A DNA stretch of 64,000 nt from Candidatus Aminicenantota bacterium (GCA_016927475.1 JAFGMO010000065.1:49360-113359), one strand, 5' to 3'; numbered from the stretch's first letter, positions 31,191 through 40,785 are shown. Numbers and translations are program-made. Notes: generated from the sequence alone by a model not told the origin.

Positions 31191-33782
31191 TTATTCATAC
31201 CTCAAGCAGTCTGCCGGGTTGGCGGTGGCCGCTTTGATGGATTGGTAGCTGACGGTCACAAGGGCTATAGCCAAAGCCGCCAGAGCGGAAACGACAAAAA
31301 TCCAAACACTCAATCCGGCACGATAGGCGAAACTCTGGAGCCATTGATGCATGGCAAAATAGGCAATCGGCCATGAAAGAAGATTGGCCAGGAGCACCCA
31401 TTTGAGAAAATCATTCGAAAGAAGCTGGATGATATTTGAAACCGATGCGCCTAAAACTTTCCGGATGCCTATCTCTTTTGTACGCTGCTCAGCCGTAAAG
31501 GCCACAAGCCCGAATAATCCCAAACAGGCTATAAACACGGCCAGGCCGGAACAGACCAAAAACAACCGCCCCAGATTCTGCTCGCTTCTGTAGGCTTGGT
31601 TAAAAATGTCATCGAAAAATCGATAATCGAAGGGATAATCGGCGGAAACCGCCTCTAACCGGCCTTGAATATATTTCAAGGTTTCAGGGATATTGTTTCC
31701 TTTCACTTTTACTGAAAGATAATAGGGATAGCTGTTATTCGAGTAAAAGCATAAGGGTGAAATCTCATTATGCAGGGATTGGAAGTGGAAGTCCTTTAAA
31801 ATCCCGACGATTTCCGGGTTTCGATCACCCCGATGTTCCAATCGCTGCCCATCAAGCTTTTTCAGTCCAAGGGCTTTGGCCGCCGTCTCATTGAGCAATA
31901 CTTCTTCACGCTGACCCGATGAAAAATTCCTTCCCTGAGCAAGCTTAAGGCCGTAAAGATCGATAAAATTTTGATCGACAGCAGCCGTATAAATGGTCAG
32001 CAGAGAAGCATCCGTAGGATCCGGTCTCGGAAATCGGTTAAACGAGGTTATGCTGTTAGGCAGATAGTTCGAACTGGATGTTTCCAGCACTTGATGATTT
32101 TTGAGGAGCTCCGTCTTAATGGTATGAATATGACGCCTTAGCTTTATGTCCCTTAATCTGATGACGATAATTCTGTCCTTTGTGTACCCCACGTCTTTTT
32201 TTTGGATATAAACAAGCTGGTTTCTGACTGCAAAGGTCGTAATAATCAGGACAATGGAAACAGCAAACTGGAAGACGACCAGAATGGACCTTGCTTTGTA
32301 GCCCTCAGTCCCCCGGCTCAGAGTCCCGCGAAGAGAGGTGATAGGTTTGAAGGCTGATATCATAAAGGCGGGATAACTTCCCGAGAAAATTCCTGTAAAG
32401 AAAACGAGGGCAAGCAGAAAAGGCATAAGTTTATAACTTGCCAAAAGACCGAATGGAATGCTTCTTTCAAAAAAACTATTGAATGAGGGAAGGACGATCC
32501 AAACGACGGCCAAGGAAAATATGAAGGCGATCATCGTAATCATGATGGATTCCCCCAAAAACTGCCTCGCCAGTTGGCTTTTCTGAGCTCCTACGACCTT
32601 TCTTATCCCCACTTCGCGTCCTCTCTGAAAAGAACGGGCCGTGCCTAGGTTCATGTAGTTGATGCAGGCGATGATCAGAATAAGCGTGGCGATCAAGGAA
32701 AAAATAATGACGTATGTGATGTTTCCATTGGCCGAGATCTCGCCGTTAATGTGGGAATGCAGGTGGATCCTTTCGACAGGCTGAAGCACCAGCCTGGATT
32801 CGATGTGGTTGATTTTAAAAATTTCTTCAGAAAGGGGGACAAGTTTATTCTCCAGGGCTTTCGGGTCAACCCCATCCTTAAGAAGACAGTACGTGTAGCA
32901 GTACCAACCCGGATTCCAGCGTTCGGCATTCATCGGCCGCATCTCCAGATATTCTTTAAAAGGCAGGAGGCTTTCTATTCGAAAATGAGAGTTTTGGGGC
33001 ATGTCCTTAAGTACCCCCGTTACGATCAGATCCTTTTCATTTTCATAATTCAGGATTTCACCCATGGGATTTTTTGCACCGAAAATCCTGCGGGCGGTCG
33101 CCTCTGAGATAATGATGGAACCGGGATGATCGAGGGCCGTTTGTGGATCTCCGCGCACTAACTCGAGGGAAAATATGTCGAATATCTCGGGATCGGCAAA
33201 ATAAAAATCGTCCAGCATGAATGAGTCCTCGCCGTATAAAATAAGCTGATTGTTTATCATGTTCATTCGGACAGCCGATTCAATCTCGGGATATTTATCC
33301 ATCAGGGTGGGAGCAAGAGGACCCTGCGTCCAGGCGAAATAATCCGAATTCATATAGTTTTTTTCCGGCTGGTGGTTGATGATCCTGTAGATGCGCTCAT
33401 AACGCTCATGATACTTGTCGCAGCTGAGTTCATACCTCACATAGAGGGACACCAGCATAAAGCAGGTAAGCCCCAGGACCAGCCCGGAAATATTGATGAA
33501 AGAATAGCCCTTCTGCTTGCGTAAATTTCTTAAGGTGATCTTCAAATAATTTTTAAACATGACCAAACTCCATAAGAGGGAAAATTTGATGTAATGGAAA
33601 AGCACACCGAAGGCGCAGAACCAGTACCAACATCGGGAGAGAAAAGCGCCACGCCGGGCCCTCATATCAAAATAATCGACCTCGAGGGCATTGGCCAGGG
33701 CGTGCTCTTTTTCATAGCGGGCTAACCGTGAAATGATCCATCCGGCGATGCGAGGAGGCAATTTTTTTTGAGCTTTTTTCAT
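31191..33782 (-). CDS. FtsX/MacB-type permease with N-terminal prefix domain (863 aa)
   Basis: The start at 33782 (MKKAQKKLPPRIAGW) is preferred because it lies one base after the stop of the degraded PadR and matches the neighbour at 41489-44095; the longer frame to 33818 runs through PadR codons. Prefix about 1-75, helix 1 about 90-110 (NISGLVLGLTCFMLVSLYV), first FtsX unit about 340-470 (ACINYMNLGTARSFQRGREVGIRKVVGAQ), helix about 495 (VFQFAVSIVLIITTFAV), last FtsX unit about 735-863 (KEIGIRKVLGAS; ending ANPADCLRYE). Its PadR gene upstream has been mostly deleted, so this copy may be constitutive. Its C-terminus is the closest match to the stub at 38917-39105. Confidence 0.93.
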   Translation of the reverse strand: MKKAQKKLPPRIAGWIISRLARYEKEHALANALEVDYFDMRARRGAFLSRCWYWFCAFGVLFHYIKFSLLWSLVMFKNYLKITLRNLRKQKGYSFINISGLVLGLTCFMLVSLYVRYELSCDKYHERYERIYRIINHQPEKNYMNSDYFAWTQGPLAPTLMDKYPEIESAVRMNMINNQLILYGEDSFMLDDFYFADPEIFDIFSLELVRGDPQTALDHPGSIIISEATARRIFGAKNPMGEILNYENEKDLIVTGVLKDMPQNSHFRIESLLPFKEYLEMRPMNAERWNPGWYCYTYCLLKDGVDPKALENKLVPLSEEIFKINHIESRLVLQPVERIHLHSHINGEISANGNITYVIIFSLIATLILIIACINYMNLGTARSFQRGREVGIRKVVGAQKSQLARQFLGESIMITMIAFIFSLAVVWIVLPSFNSFFERSIPFGLLASYKLMPFLLALVFFTGIFSGSYPAFMISAFKPITSLRGTLSRGTEGYKARSILVVFQFAVSIVLIITTFAVRNQLVYIQKKDVGYTKDRIIVIRLRDIKLRRHIHTIKTELLKNHQVLETSSSNYLPNSITSFNRFPRPDPTDASLLTIYTAAVDQNFIDLYGLKLAQGRNFSSGQREEVLLNETAAKALGLKKLDGQRLEHRGDRNPEIVGILKDFHFQSLHNEISPLCFYSNNSYPYYLSVKVKGNNIPETLKYIQGRLEAVSADYPFDYRFFDDIFNQAYRSEQNLGRLFLVCSGLAVFIACLGLFGLVAFTAEQRTKEIGIRKVLGASVSNIIQLLSNDFLKWVLLANLLSWPIAYFAMHQWLQSFAYRAGLSVWIFVVSALAALAIALVTVSYQSIKAATANPADCLRYE

Positions 33783-33783
33783 T

Positions 33784-33865
33784 TCAGTCAAATTTAATGA
33801 TCGATTCCACCAACCCATTCCAGGCCAGTTTATGGGCCTTGTAGGTGTTTGGTTAATTCAATCAT
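33784..33865 (-). pseudogene. PadR regulator gene reduced by internal deletion
   Basis: The minus strand begins MIELTKH, equivalent to MYELTKH of the PadR at 44097-44423, then jumps to sequence that in a shifted frame encodes TYKAHKLAWNGLVESIIKFD and stop, the last 20 residues of the same PadR. The whole winged helix is missing. Both junction flanks carry AAACAC, so deletion between short direct repeats is likely. The upstream region still resembles that of the intact copy. Confidence 0.8.
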
Positions 33866-33956
33866 GTGTTTTCCATAATCTTTATTTTTAATTTAAAAAC
33901 ATACATACATATAGACGCACAATTCGAAAAATGGTTGATTTTTTTTTCAATAATTG

Positions 33957-34044
33957 CAGACATAATACATATATATTCATTTTTCACTTGAAAAATACCA
34001 GGGAAATTGAAGGCTAAAATGAGGGCAACAGGTATTGTGTCCCC
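33957..34044. repeat. ~90 bp palindromic element, copy F
   Basis: The left end CAGACATAATAC is degenerate; the right end GGTATTGTGTCCCC is intact. It ends 6 bp from the stop codon of the permease 34051-36693. Confidence 0.5.
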
Positions 34045-34050
34045 AATTAT

Positions 34051-36693
34051 TCATTCATACCGCAGGGAATCGACGGGGTTGGAAGAGGCAGCCTGGATAA
34101 CTTTATAGCTTATGGTCAGGACTGAAATTCCGAATGTGATAGCAATGGCCAGGAAGAAGAGCCAGCAGTGGATAGAAATATGATAAGCAAAATTCTGCAG
34201 CCACTTGTGCATGAGATAATAAACAAGGGGCCAGGTAATGACATTAGCTATAAGCACCCATTTTGCCGTATCTTTCAACAGAAGGGACATAATGCTTTTA
34301 ACGGACGCACCCAATACTTTTCTTATCCCGATTTCTTTGGTTCTCTGTTCTGTTGCGAATGACATCAGACCGAAAAGTCCCAAACACCCGATAAAAATCG
34401 ATAAAAAGGCAAAAACACTGAGAATATTCCCCATCTCTTGTTCTGTTCGATAGGCTTTTTCGAATATCTCATCAAAAAACTGAAATTCATAGGGATAATT
34501 CGGGGTAAACTCCTTTAATGTATTTTTTATATAATCGATTGTCTCATGAATATTAACCGTATCAATTTTGATAGATAGATAAACCTTCCATGTGGAACTG
34601 AGCCCGAGAAACAAGGGACTTATCGGCTGATGCAGAGAATGGGCATGAAAATCCTTTATGATTCCGGTGATTTTTACAGTACGCCTGTCCCAGCCTGGGA
34701 TTTTAAATACTTTTCCGATCGGAGAATCCCATTGGCATGCTTTTGCCGCCGATTCATTGATCAGGACTGCTCCTTCCGCTTCAGCAGGAAAATCCCTTGA
34801 AAAATTTCTGCCCTCGATAATTTCGACCTCGAACACATCGACAAAGTCGTAATCCACAATATCGACAAAGACGGGAACAAACTCACCGGGATTTTTGGCT
34901 GGTAGGCCACCCAGGTCGGGCTTCCATCTTATATCATTAGGCAAACTGGCCGAACAGCAGACAGCCAAAATATTGGGATTTTTTTTCAATGTTTCTTTGA
35001 CCGCTTCGATGTTGTTTCTGATCTTCATATTTTCTTCAATCTTGGAGACAATAATTTGTTCTTTGCTGAAGCCCATGTTTTTGTTCTGGATAAAATGGAG
35101 CTGATTTTTGACCACGAGAGTGCTGATGATCAGGATTGCCGTGATGGAGAATTGGGCTATTACCAGTATGTTTCTTAAGCTGAATCTTTTGAAATTATAT
35201 AAGGATTTTCCACTGAGGATGGAGACCGGTCTGATAGAAGATATATAAAAAGCCGGATAACTTCCGGAAAAGAATCCCACAAAAAATAAAACAGCAATAA
35301 GTCCCAAGAAAAGATGTATATTTTCAACAGGATTGAAACTCAGGGGTCTTCCTGTAATGCTGTTAAAATACGGCAAGAGAAGCCTTGCGGCAATAAGGGA
35401 TACAACCAGGGATACCACAACGAGAATGAAGGATTCGCTTAAAAACTGTTTGACCAACTGTGTTTTCCTGGCGCCTACAACTTTTCGAATTCCCACTTCT
35501 TTGCCCCGCTTGATCGAGCGGGCTGTCGTCAAATTGATATAATTGATGCAGGCGATGATGAGGACCAGAAATGCGACCGCAGAGTAGAGATAGATATATT
35601 TGACATCATAATGAGAGGCAATATGAGAAGTGACATAGTTATCAAGATGAATGGATGTCAAAGGCTGAAGAAAATATTTTTCCTTGAAATCACCCGCGGT
35701 TTCAGCATTTGTATATCTGTACTTCTTTAATATGGAGAAAAGCTTTCTGTCCAAATCTCTGGGATCGGCTTTCTTGTCCAGAAGCAAATAAGTGACGGCG
35801 TTGTTTCCCCCTTCCCACGAACTCCCCAGTCTTTTGGATAAAATTAAACTGTTAAACGGCACGATCAGATCCATGACAAAATGAGAATTTTGTGGCATCT
35901 CTTCAAAAATCCCGGTAATGACATAATCATTATTTTCTTTTTGGTCCCAGTCACTGCTTTCTTTCAATGTCAGCACTTTTCCCAAAGGATCTTCTTTGCC
36001 GAAATATTTTTCCGCTATTCTTTTTGACAAAATGATGGAAAAAGGGTCATTAAGGGCGGTCTTAGGATCGCCTTTTATAAAGGGAATCGAAAAAACATCA
36101 AAAGTCTCGGGGTCCGCATAATAAAGGTTTTCATGAATATTTGTCTCGCCGCACAAAAACAGTTTTTCCCCCCGGCCCCAACGAAAAATTCTGGCAGCCG
36201 ATATAACCTCGGGATATTCTTCCATCATGGCAGGAGCCAGAGGAAGGGGTGCCCCGGCAATGGGATTTGGAAGCGTTTCCGCTTTCCAGGCTATTCTGTA
36301 GATCCTGTCGGCATTCTTATGGTACCTGTCAAAACTCAGCTCATACTGCACAAAAATCATGATTAAAATGAATACCGCCATACCCACGGCAAGCCCTGCA
36401 ATATTAATAAAGGAATACCCCTTATACCGTTTCAGGTTTCTCCAGGCAATTTTTAAATAGTTTTTGAGCATGATAAAACTCCATTTTAAGTTGAATATGA
36501 TGTTTTTAAGGAGGGCATCCAAACATTGGCCCCAGTACCAGTGACAGGCCGTCCTATATCCGCGTTCCCTATATATACTGGTAAAGACCTCATTCATGTC
36601 ATCATTAATGGCGTGTTCCGTCTGATAACGTTCGAGGTGCTTGACAAGCCAAACCGCTAACCGGGGAGGTGAAGGGAATCTTGATAATCTCAC
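34051..36693 (-). CDS. FtsX/MacB-type permease with N-terminal prefix domain (880 aa)
   Basis: Starts at a GTG (36693); no ATG upstream fits. Prefix about 1-75 (PPRLAVWLVKHLERYQTEHAINDDMNEVF), helix 1 about 92-112 (INIAGLAVGMAVFILIMIFV), first FtsX unit about 350-480 (ACINYINLTTARSIKRGKEVGIRKVVGAR), helix about 510 (VIAQFSITAILIISTLVV), last FtsX unit about 755-880 (KEIGIRKVLGASVKSIMSLL; ending SNPVDSLRYE). No PadR gene or remnant precedes it; the upstream 100 bases are AT-rich. A palindromic element follows its stop. Confidence 0.92.
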   Translation of the reverse strand: MRLSRFPSPPRLAVWLVKHLERYQTEHAINDDMNEVFTSIYRERGYRTACHWYWGQCLDALLKNIIFNLKWSFIMLKNYLKIAWRNLKRYKGYSFINIAGLAVGMAVFILIMIFVQYELSFDRYHKNADRIYRIAWKAETLPNPIAGAPLPLAPAMMEEYPEVISAARIFRWGRGEKLFLCGETNIHENLYYADPETFDVFSIPFIKGDPKTALNDPFSIILSKRIAEKYFGKEDPLGKVLTLKESSDWDQKENNDYVITGIFEEMPQNSHFVMDLIVPFNSLILSKRLGSSWEGGNNAVTYLLLDKKADPRDLDRKLFSILKKYRYTNAETAGDFKEKYFLQPLTSIHLDNYVTSHIASHYDVKYIYLYSAVAFLVLIIACINYINLTTARSIKRGKEVGIRKVVGARKTQLVKQFLSESFILVVVSLVVSLIAARLLLPYFNSITGRPLSFNPVENIHLFLGLIAVLFFVGFFSGSYPAFYISSIRPVSILSGKSLYNFKRFSLRNILVIAQFSITAILIISTLVVKNQLHFIQNKNMGFSKEQIIVSKIEENMKIRNNIEAVKETLKKNPNILAVCCSASLPNDIRWKPDLGGLPAKNPGEFVPVFVDIVDYDFVDVFEVEIIEGRNFSRDFPAEAEGAVLINESAAKACQWDSPIGKVFKIPGWDRRTVKITGIIKDFHAHSLHQPISPLFLGLSSTWKVYLSIKIDTVNIHETIDYIKNTLKEFTPNYPYEFQFFDEIFEKAYRTEQEMGNILSVFAFLSIFIGCLGLFGLMSFATEQRTKEIGIRKVLGASVKSIMSLLLKDTAKWVLIANVITWPLVYYLMHKWLQNFAYHISIHCWLFFLAIAITFGISVLTISYKVIQAASSNPVDSLRYE

Positions 36694-36808
36694 GAAATAT
36701 CCATTCGCAACAAAACGAAATTATCGTACTGTTATAAAACATAAACGTTTTATTGATCAAAAAAGTTGACCGGGCTGGATTTTATGTTAAAGACTCAAAT
36801 GAAAAATC

Positions 36809-36898
36809 GGGGACAAAATTATCATGCTGCCTTATTTTTAATATTAATGTTGAAGAAAATTTTCAGCAGGGAAATGAGTGTAATGGGTATTGTGTCCC
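36809..36898. repeat. ~90 bp palindromic element, copy B
   Basis: Left end GGGGACAAAATTATCATG, right end ATGGGTATTGTGTCCC, with a central TTGAAGAAAATTTTCAGCA. Same orientation as copy E. It stands 7 bp from the stop codon of the permease stub at 36906-36944 and fills most of the 358 bp gap 36694-37051. Confidence 0.6.
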
Positions 36899-36905
36899 TA
36901 ATTAT

Positions 36906-36944
36906 TTACTCATACCGTAGAGAATTGACCGGATTAGCCGTGGC
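36906..36944 (-). pseudogene. Permease stub: last 12 codons only
   Basis: The minus strand encodes ATANPVNSLRYE and stop, the family ending. Homology stops abruptly just upstream (TAA in frame). Together with copy B this is all that remains of a deleted permease gene. Confidence 0.75.
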
Positions 36945-37051
36945 TTAATTTAAAAAGACCGGAAGAAAAAAAAGATTAACTTAGGGACAATTTATTTCTT
37001 TCTGTATTTCAAGTCCTTTTCTTCAAAAAGTGATATTGATTTTAGCTTTTT

Positions 37052-37477
37052 CTATTTCCTTAACGGAAAGGCGACCTCGTCCATGATCCACCATTTGCCG
37101 TCTACTTTAACCAGATTAAAATAGTCCACCCACATATGATTGCCTGCATCCTCGATGACTTTTACGGCAGCGACTCCTCCTGTTATATCAATATAACCTA
37201 TTTTGAACTTTATATCGTTTTTTCCGCCCAGCCAGGAGAAAAAATCAGACCTTACATATTTTTCAAGCCGTCCTTTGTGGACGTTGAACAAACGGTAGTC
37301 CTCATGTATGATTTCGCTGAGAAGTTGTTTGTCCGACTCGAGTTTTCCTTTAAAAAAATAATTTTCGAGCGCTTTTCGTACTTCCTCTTTCTCTGCGGCA
37401 TCATCAAAAGAAAAACCCGCGATAAAAAAGGGAATGCATAACAGCACGATCAACGGAAGTAAAACTTTTTTGTTCAT
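37052..37477 (-). CDS. Secreted NTF2-like (SnoaL/DUF4440-type) protein
   Basis: A 141-residue protein with a signal peptide at about 1-21 (KVLLPLIVLLCIPFFIAGFS). The mature part fits the NTF2-like cone fold: helix EEVRKALENYFFKGKLESDKQLLSEIIHEDYRLFNV, then strands KFKIGYIDITGGVAAVKVIEDAG and WVDYFNLVKVDGKWWIMDEVAFPL, the last being the usual f.l.k.dGkW.I. ending. Members bind small ligands or have scaffold or enzyme roles; no catalytic residue pattern can be assigned. It stands 35 bases after the class C hydrolase and may be co-transcribed with it. Confidence 0.78.
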   Translation of the reverse strand: MNKKVLLPLIVLLCIPFFIAGFSFDDAAEKEEVRKALENYFFKGKLESDKQLLSEIIHEDYRLFNVHKGRLEKYVRSDFFSWLGGKNDIKFKIGYIDITGGVAAVKVIEDAGNHMWVDYFNLVKVDGKWWIMDEVAFPLRK

Positions 37478-37512
37478 TGTTTTCTCCTTAAATATTTTTT
37501 AAAAGATTCGTT

Positions 37513-38640
37513 TCAATTTCTCACAATCATATCCAATACAGAACGGATAAGCGGTTTGGCGGATCGCGGACCCGAATTGATGACGATGGCCAGATTCAAT
37601 TCCGGATATACCATGAGGAGATGTCCTCCTGAACCGGAGTGGTAAAAAAACTTGTAGGGCTGTTCGTAGGTTTTGTCTATGCCCACATGCCATAAATAGC
37701 CATACTGACGATCCCCCCGTGTGGTGATATAACCCTGGGTTGATTTTTTTATCCATGCTTCAGACAGGATTCGCTTCCCGTTCCATATACCTTTGTTTGT
37801 ATACAAACAGCCCAGTTTGGCGATATCCCGCGCCTTGAGGCGCAATCCACCGTCGGAGCCGCCCGCACATGTGTATCCCGAAGGATCGGTATTCCAGTAA
37901 TAATTTTTGATTTTCAAAGGACCGAACAGTTGTTTTTCAGCGAATTCATGGAGATAAAGGCCGGTAGTTTTTTTGATGATGGCGGACAGCAATTGGACGT
38001 TGCCCGTATTATACAACCAGCGCTCACCGGGCTTGTCCCTCATCGGCCTTTGGAGGATAAACCGTATCCAGTCATTGGTCATCTCCATCTGCACGTGTAT
38101 GTTGCGTCTGTCCTCGTAGGAAAAAGTGCTTTCATCCCAATCGAATCCGGAGCTCAACGAAAGGAGATGATGGATTTTGATGTTTTTCTTCAATGGATCA
38201 TTTGTCATATTTTTGTATTCCGGAAAAAAGGGGAGAAGGGCTTGATCCACAGTCTTGATAAACCCTTTATCCATGGCAATACCGAACAGTGCCGAAGTAA
38301 AGGTTTTAGAGACGGAATATATCGTGTACCGGTCATCACGACGGGCGCCAAAAAAACACCCCTCATAAATAAGGTTTCCGTCCTTGATCAGGATAAGCGA
38401 GCGCAGATACCCGAAATCACTGTTTGAAATGCGCTGAGTTAAAATCTCGAGGTCCTTTTTATCGATCCCGACCGATTCTGCAGAGGCGATCTTTAATCCA
38501 TCATTCAAGTCGGGAGGAGTCGTGGTGCGGTAGGATGTCTGCTGGGCCTGGCAGGAAGAAATGAAGGTCAAAACGCAGATAATCCCTATTAAAGAGGTCT
38601 TCCAAAATCTCAAAACCTGCTTCGAATTGATATCATTCAC
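37513..38640 (-). CDS. Class C beta-lactamase-type serine hydrolase, lipoprotein
   Basis: A 375-residue protein with a lipoprotein signal ending at Cys30 (ICVLTFISSC). Catalytic SxxK is S109-V-S-K112 in YTIYSVSKTFTSALFG; the YxN-like motif is Y210-N-T in RWLYNTGNVQLL; the third box is HSG in FFYHSGSGGHLLMVYP near residue 344. These suit a class C esterase/DD-peptidase-like enzyme rather than a true beta-lactamase. It is anchored to the envelope. Followed by an NTF2-like secreted protein in the same direction. Good start context; substrate unknown (esters or cell-wall peptides). Confidence 0.87.
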   Translation of the reverse strand: MNDINSKQVLRFWKTSLIGIICVLTFISSCQAQQTSYRTTTPPDLNDGLKIASAESVGIDKKDLEILTQRISNSDFGYLRSLILIKDGNLIYEGCFFGARRDDRYTIYSVSKTFTSALFGIAMDKGFIKTVDQALLPFFPEYKNMTNDPLKKNIKIHHLLSLSSGFDWDESTFSYEDRRNIHVQMEMTNDWIRFILQRPMRDKPGERWLYNTGNVQLLSAIIKKTTGLYLHEFAEKQLFGPLKIKNYYWNTDPSGYTCAGGSDGGLRLKARDIAKLGCLYTNKGIWNGKRILSEAWIKKSTQGYITTRGDRQYGYLWHVGIDKTYEQPYKFFYHSGSGGHLLMVYPELNLAIVINSGPRSAKPLIRSVLDMIVRN

Positions 38641-38822
38641 AAATAAAACTCCCTTCTGTAATTAAAATTCAGCATTTTAGGGATTATTTGCATAATTTGT
38701 GCCAAGGAAGTATTTGATGGAGTTGGGCGGAACAGAGAAAAAATGCTGCCTGTAACTCCCGATAAAGATTAGCGTCCATTTCCGCACAAAAATTGTTCGG
38801 AAACGGACAGGAAATGTAAATT

Positions 38823-38914
38823 GGGGATATAATACCCATTACACTCATTTTTTTTTGCTGAAAATCATCTTCAGCGTTTTTACCAATAATAAGGTAAATG
38901 GGTATTGTGTCCCC
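38823..38914. repeat. ~90 bp palindromic element, copy C
   Basis: Ends GGGGATATAATACCCATT and AAATGGGTATTGTGTCCCC, with the centre GCTGAAAATCATCTTCAGC. It is the reverse complement of copy E along most of its length, so it lies in the opposite orientation to E. It stands 2 bp from the stop of the permease stub at 38917-39105. Confidence 0.7.
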
Positions 38915-38916
38915 GA

Positions 38917-39105
38917 TTATTCATACCGCAGGGAATCGACCGGATTGGCTATAGCTGCTTTGATGGATTGGTAGCTTACGGTTAAAAGAGCAATCGCCAG
39001 GACCGTCAGGCCGGAAAAAATAAAAATCCAAGCGCTCAAACCGGCCTGGTAGAATAAATTCTGCGGCCAGCGATGCATGGCAAAATAGGCAATCGGCCAC
39101 GAATG
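38917..39105 (-). pseudogene. Permease C-terminal stub
   Basis: Encodes SWPIAYFAMHRWPQNLFYQAG and continues through SVSYQ-like helices to IANPVDSLRYE and stop, i.e. the last ~62 residues of an FtsX permease, close to the end of the gene at 31191-33782. The upstream gene is gone: homology begins at SWPIAYF and the few codons before it are unrelated. The rest of the gap 38641-39400 holds copy C, this stub, a short tandem repeat and AT-rich sequence. Confidence 0.8.
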
Positions 39106-39301
39106 ACGAATGGTGCACATGGTGGAGGCTCGAGAAAAATACCTTCAGCAGTATAGAATTGGTAAAATAATAACAGCCTGTCTGCCCTGTGCTTTTTATG
39201 CTTTAGATTCAAAACTGAGAAGAATAGACCTGGAGAAGTACATCTGAATGATGTATCAGCGGATCGGAAATTGATTGTGAAATGTAATGTGAAGTGTGAA
39301 A

Positions 39302-39333
39302 TGTAGCAGCAATGTAGTGTAGCAGCAATGTAG
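39302..39333 (+). repeat. 16 bp tandem repeat, two copies
   Basis: TGTAGCAGCAATGTAG occurs twice without a gap, followed by a partial third start. Upstream sequence also has AAATGTAATGTGAAGTGTG-like words, suggesting slippage history. It lies 68 bases before the next gene start. Confidence 0.75.
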
Positions 39334-39400
39334 TTGCTAACAAAGAGAGAAAATCATATAATCTACCAATATTTATTTCATTTTAATGCTTGGAGGGGAT

Positions 39401-40387
39401 ATGAAATATTCAAATCTGAAATTGAAAAACCTGATTTTTTTCTTTGTTTTCTTTTTTATCATCATTCCTTTTATTCATGCGGAATCTCTGAAATTGCGAG
39501 TCATACAGGAAGATGCTGTGTTAAGACTGAAACCTTCAGTGGAGAGTGCAGTTATCTACACACTATCCCTTGGGACTCTTCTTGACAGCAAAGGGAAGAC
39601 CGATGGCTGGTATTTCGTCAATCTGGCTCCGGATAAGGATGGAATCGTAATAAGCGGCTACATTGAGCAGGAATATGTTGAAGTTCTGGAAATGATAAAG
39701 GATGTTCCCGAGGTCAAGGAGGAGGAAGTCCTTGATGCGCAGGAACCGTCCATGATGCCTTTACCTTTAGCCGAACGTCACTTGAGAGAGCTCGCAAAAA
39801 GGGCAAGGTCCCATCGCTTCTCGCATGGTCTAGAGAATATTTTATACGGGGTCACGTTTACCGGGCTCGGGATCGCGATAAACGCAATGGCAGAAGAAGA
39901 TGAGAAAGACGTAAAAAAGTTAGGTACTTATTGCATAGCATTCGGTACGGTCGGGGCATGTTTAGGTGTTTGGGACTTCGCCGTCAAGTCGAGTGTTGAG
40001 AAAGAGTATGAAGAAATAATGAAATTAGATCCATTGGAGAGAGAGGCAACCTGTGCGCAGGCTCTTGCCTCAGAGGCGCATAAAGGGAAAATCGGCCGTC
40101 TTATATCAGGAGCTATAAACACAGGTCTCATGCTTTATTTTATAATAGGCCAGCCTATCAAGTATACAGGTCTTTGGGATTTGAGTGATTCTTTCAACTG
40201 GAATTATTCATTTGCTGCCATTGGGGGAATTGGAGCCTTCTTCAGCTTTGTGGGAAAAAGTATCGAGGAAAGGCACTATTTGGAATATTTAAATGAGAAA
40301 GATCTGTACGAGAGAAGTTCGAAAATAGCATTCAATTTTGGATTTGTCAGGAAGGGGGCTGCGATTTCGATTTCTTATACTTTTTAA
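39401..40387 (+). CDS. Envelope protein with N-terminal SH3-like domain and membrane helices
   Basis: Start at ATG 39401 with GGAGG six bases upstream; 328 residues. Signal/anchor at about 1-25 (IFFFVFFFIIIPFIHAES). Residues 28-85 look like a bacterial SH3 domain (LRVIQEDAVLRLKPSVESAV, LGTLLDSKGKTDGWYFVNL, GYIEQEYVEVL). An acidic Pro linker follows, then several hydrophobic helices (ILYGVTFTGLGIAINAMA, LGTYCIAFGTVGACLGVWDF, SGAINTGLMLYFIIG, FAAIGGIGAFFSFVG) and an end IAFNFGFVRKGAAISISYTF that resembles a barrel strand. The mix suggests a cell-envelope protein; function unknown. Confidence 0.75.
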   Translation: MKYSNLKLKNLIFFFVFFFIIIPFIHAESLKLRVIQEDAVLRLKPSVESAVIYTLSLGTLLDSKGKTDGWYFVNLAPDKDGIVISGYIEQEYVEVLEMIKDVPEVKEEEVLDAQEPSMMPLPLAERHLRELAKRARSHRFSHGLENILYGVTFTGLGIAINAMAEEDEKDVKKLGTYCIAFGTVGACLGVWDFAVKSSVEKEYEEIMKLDPLEREATCAQALASEAHKGKIGRLISGAINTGLMLYFIIGQPIKYTGLWDLSDSFNWNYSFAAIGGIGAFFSFVGKSIEERHYLEYLNEKDLYERSSKIAFNFGFVRKGAAISISYTF

Positions 40388-40785
40388 ATCTTCCTCGCTT
40401 TCCTTCAAACATGTATTTGAGCACGAAGGTGGGAAACTGTGATTCCAATTTTTCCGGGAACTCCCCTTTCTTTAATACGATATAGGGGGTGCAGAATCCC
40501 TCAAACCATGAGGTTGTTTGGTATCTGGGAAAGGAGGAGATCGAGGTCAGAAAGTCGAAATGGATATGGGAGTTTCACGGCGCATTCTCGATGCTTCCCG
40601 TCACCATAAATTCTTGTTCGTCTGGCGTTGTTTTCTTTATTGGTTTCAAATCTTTAGACTTGGGATGTCAAGAAAAGATTGATTTAAAACGAGCTGAACA
40701 TGGACTTCGAGCACGAATTTTTCTAAACTGGAGCTTTACATAATAAAAGGTTCTATCAAGATAAAAAGAGACGAGAGATGTCGAG
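40388..40785. other. Non-coding stretch, no clear feature
   Basis: A 398 bp gap. It contains an 84-codon open frame (40489-40743) with no ribosome site and no family resemblance, judged not to be a gene. No repeat or hairpin stands out. Confidence 0.3.

Noticed and set aside
40489..40743. 84-residue open frame
   Set aside because: No ribosome site, no domain likeness, composition unlike neighbouring genes.
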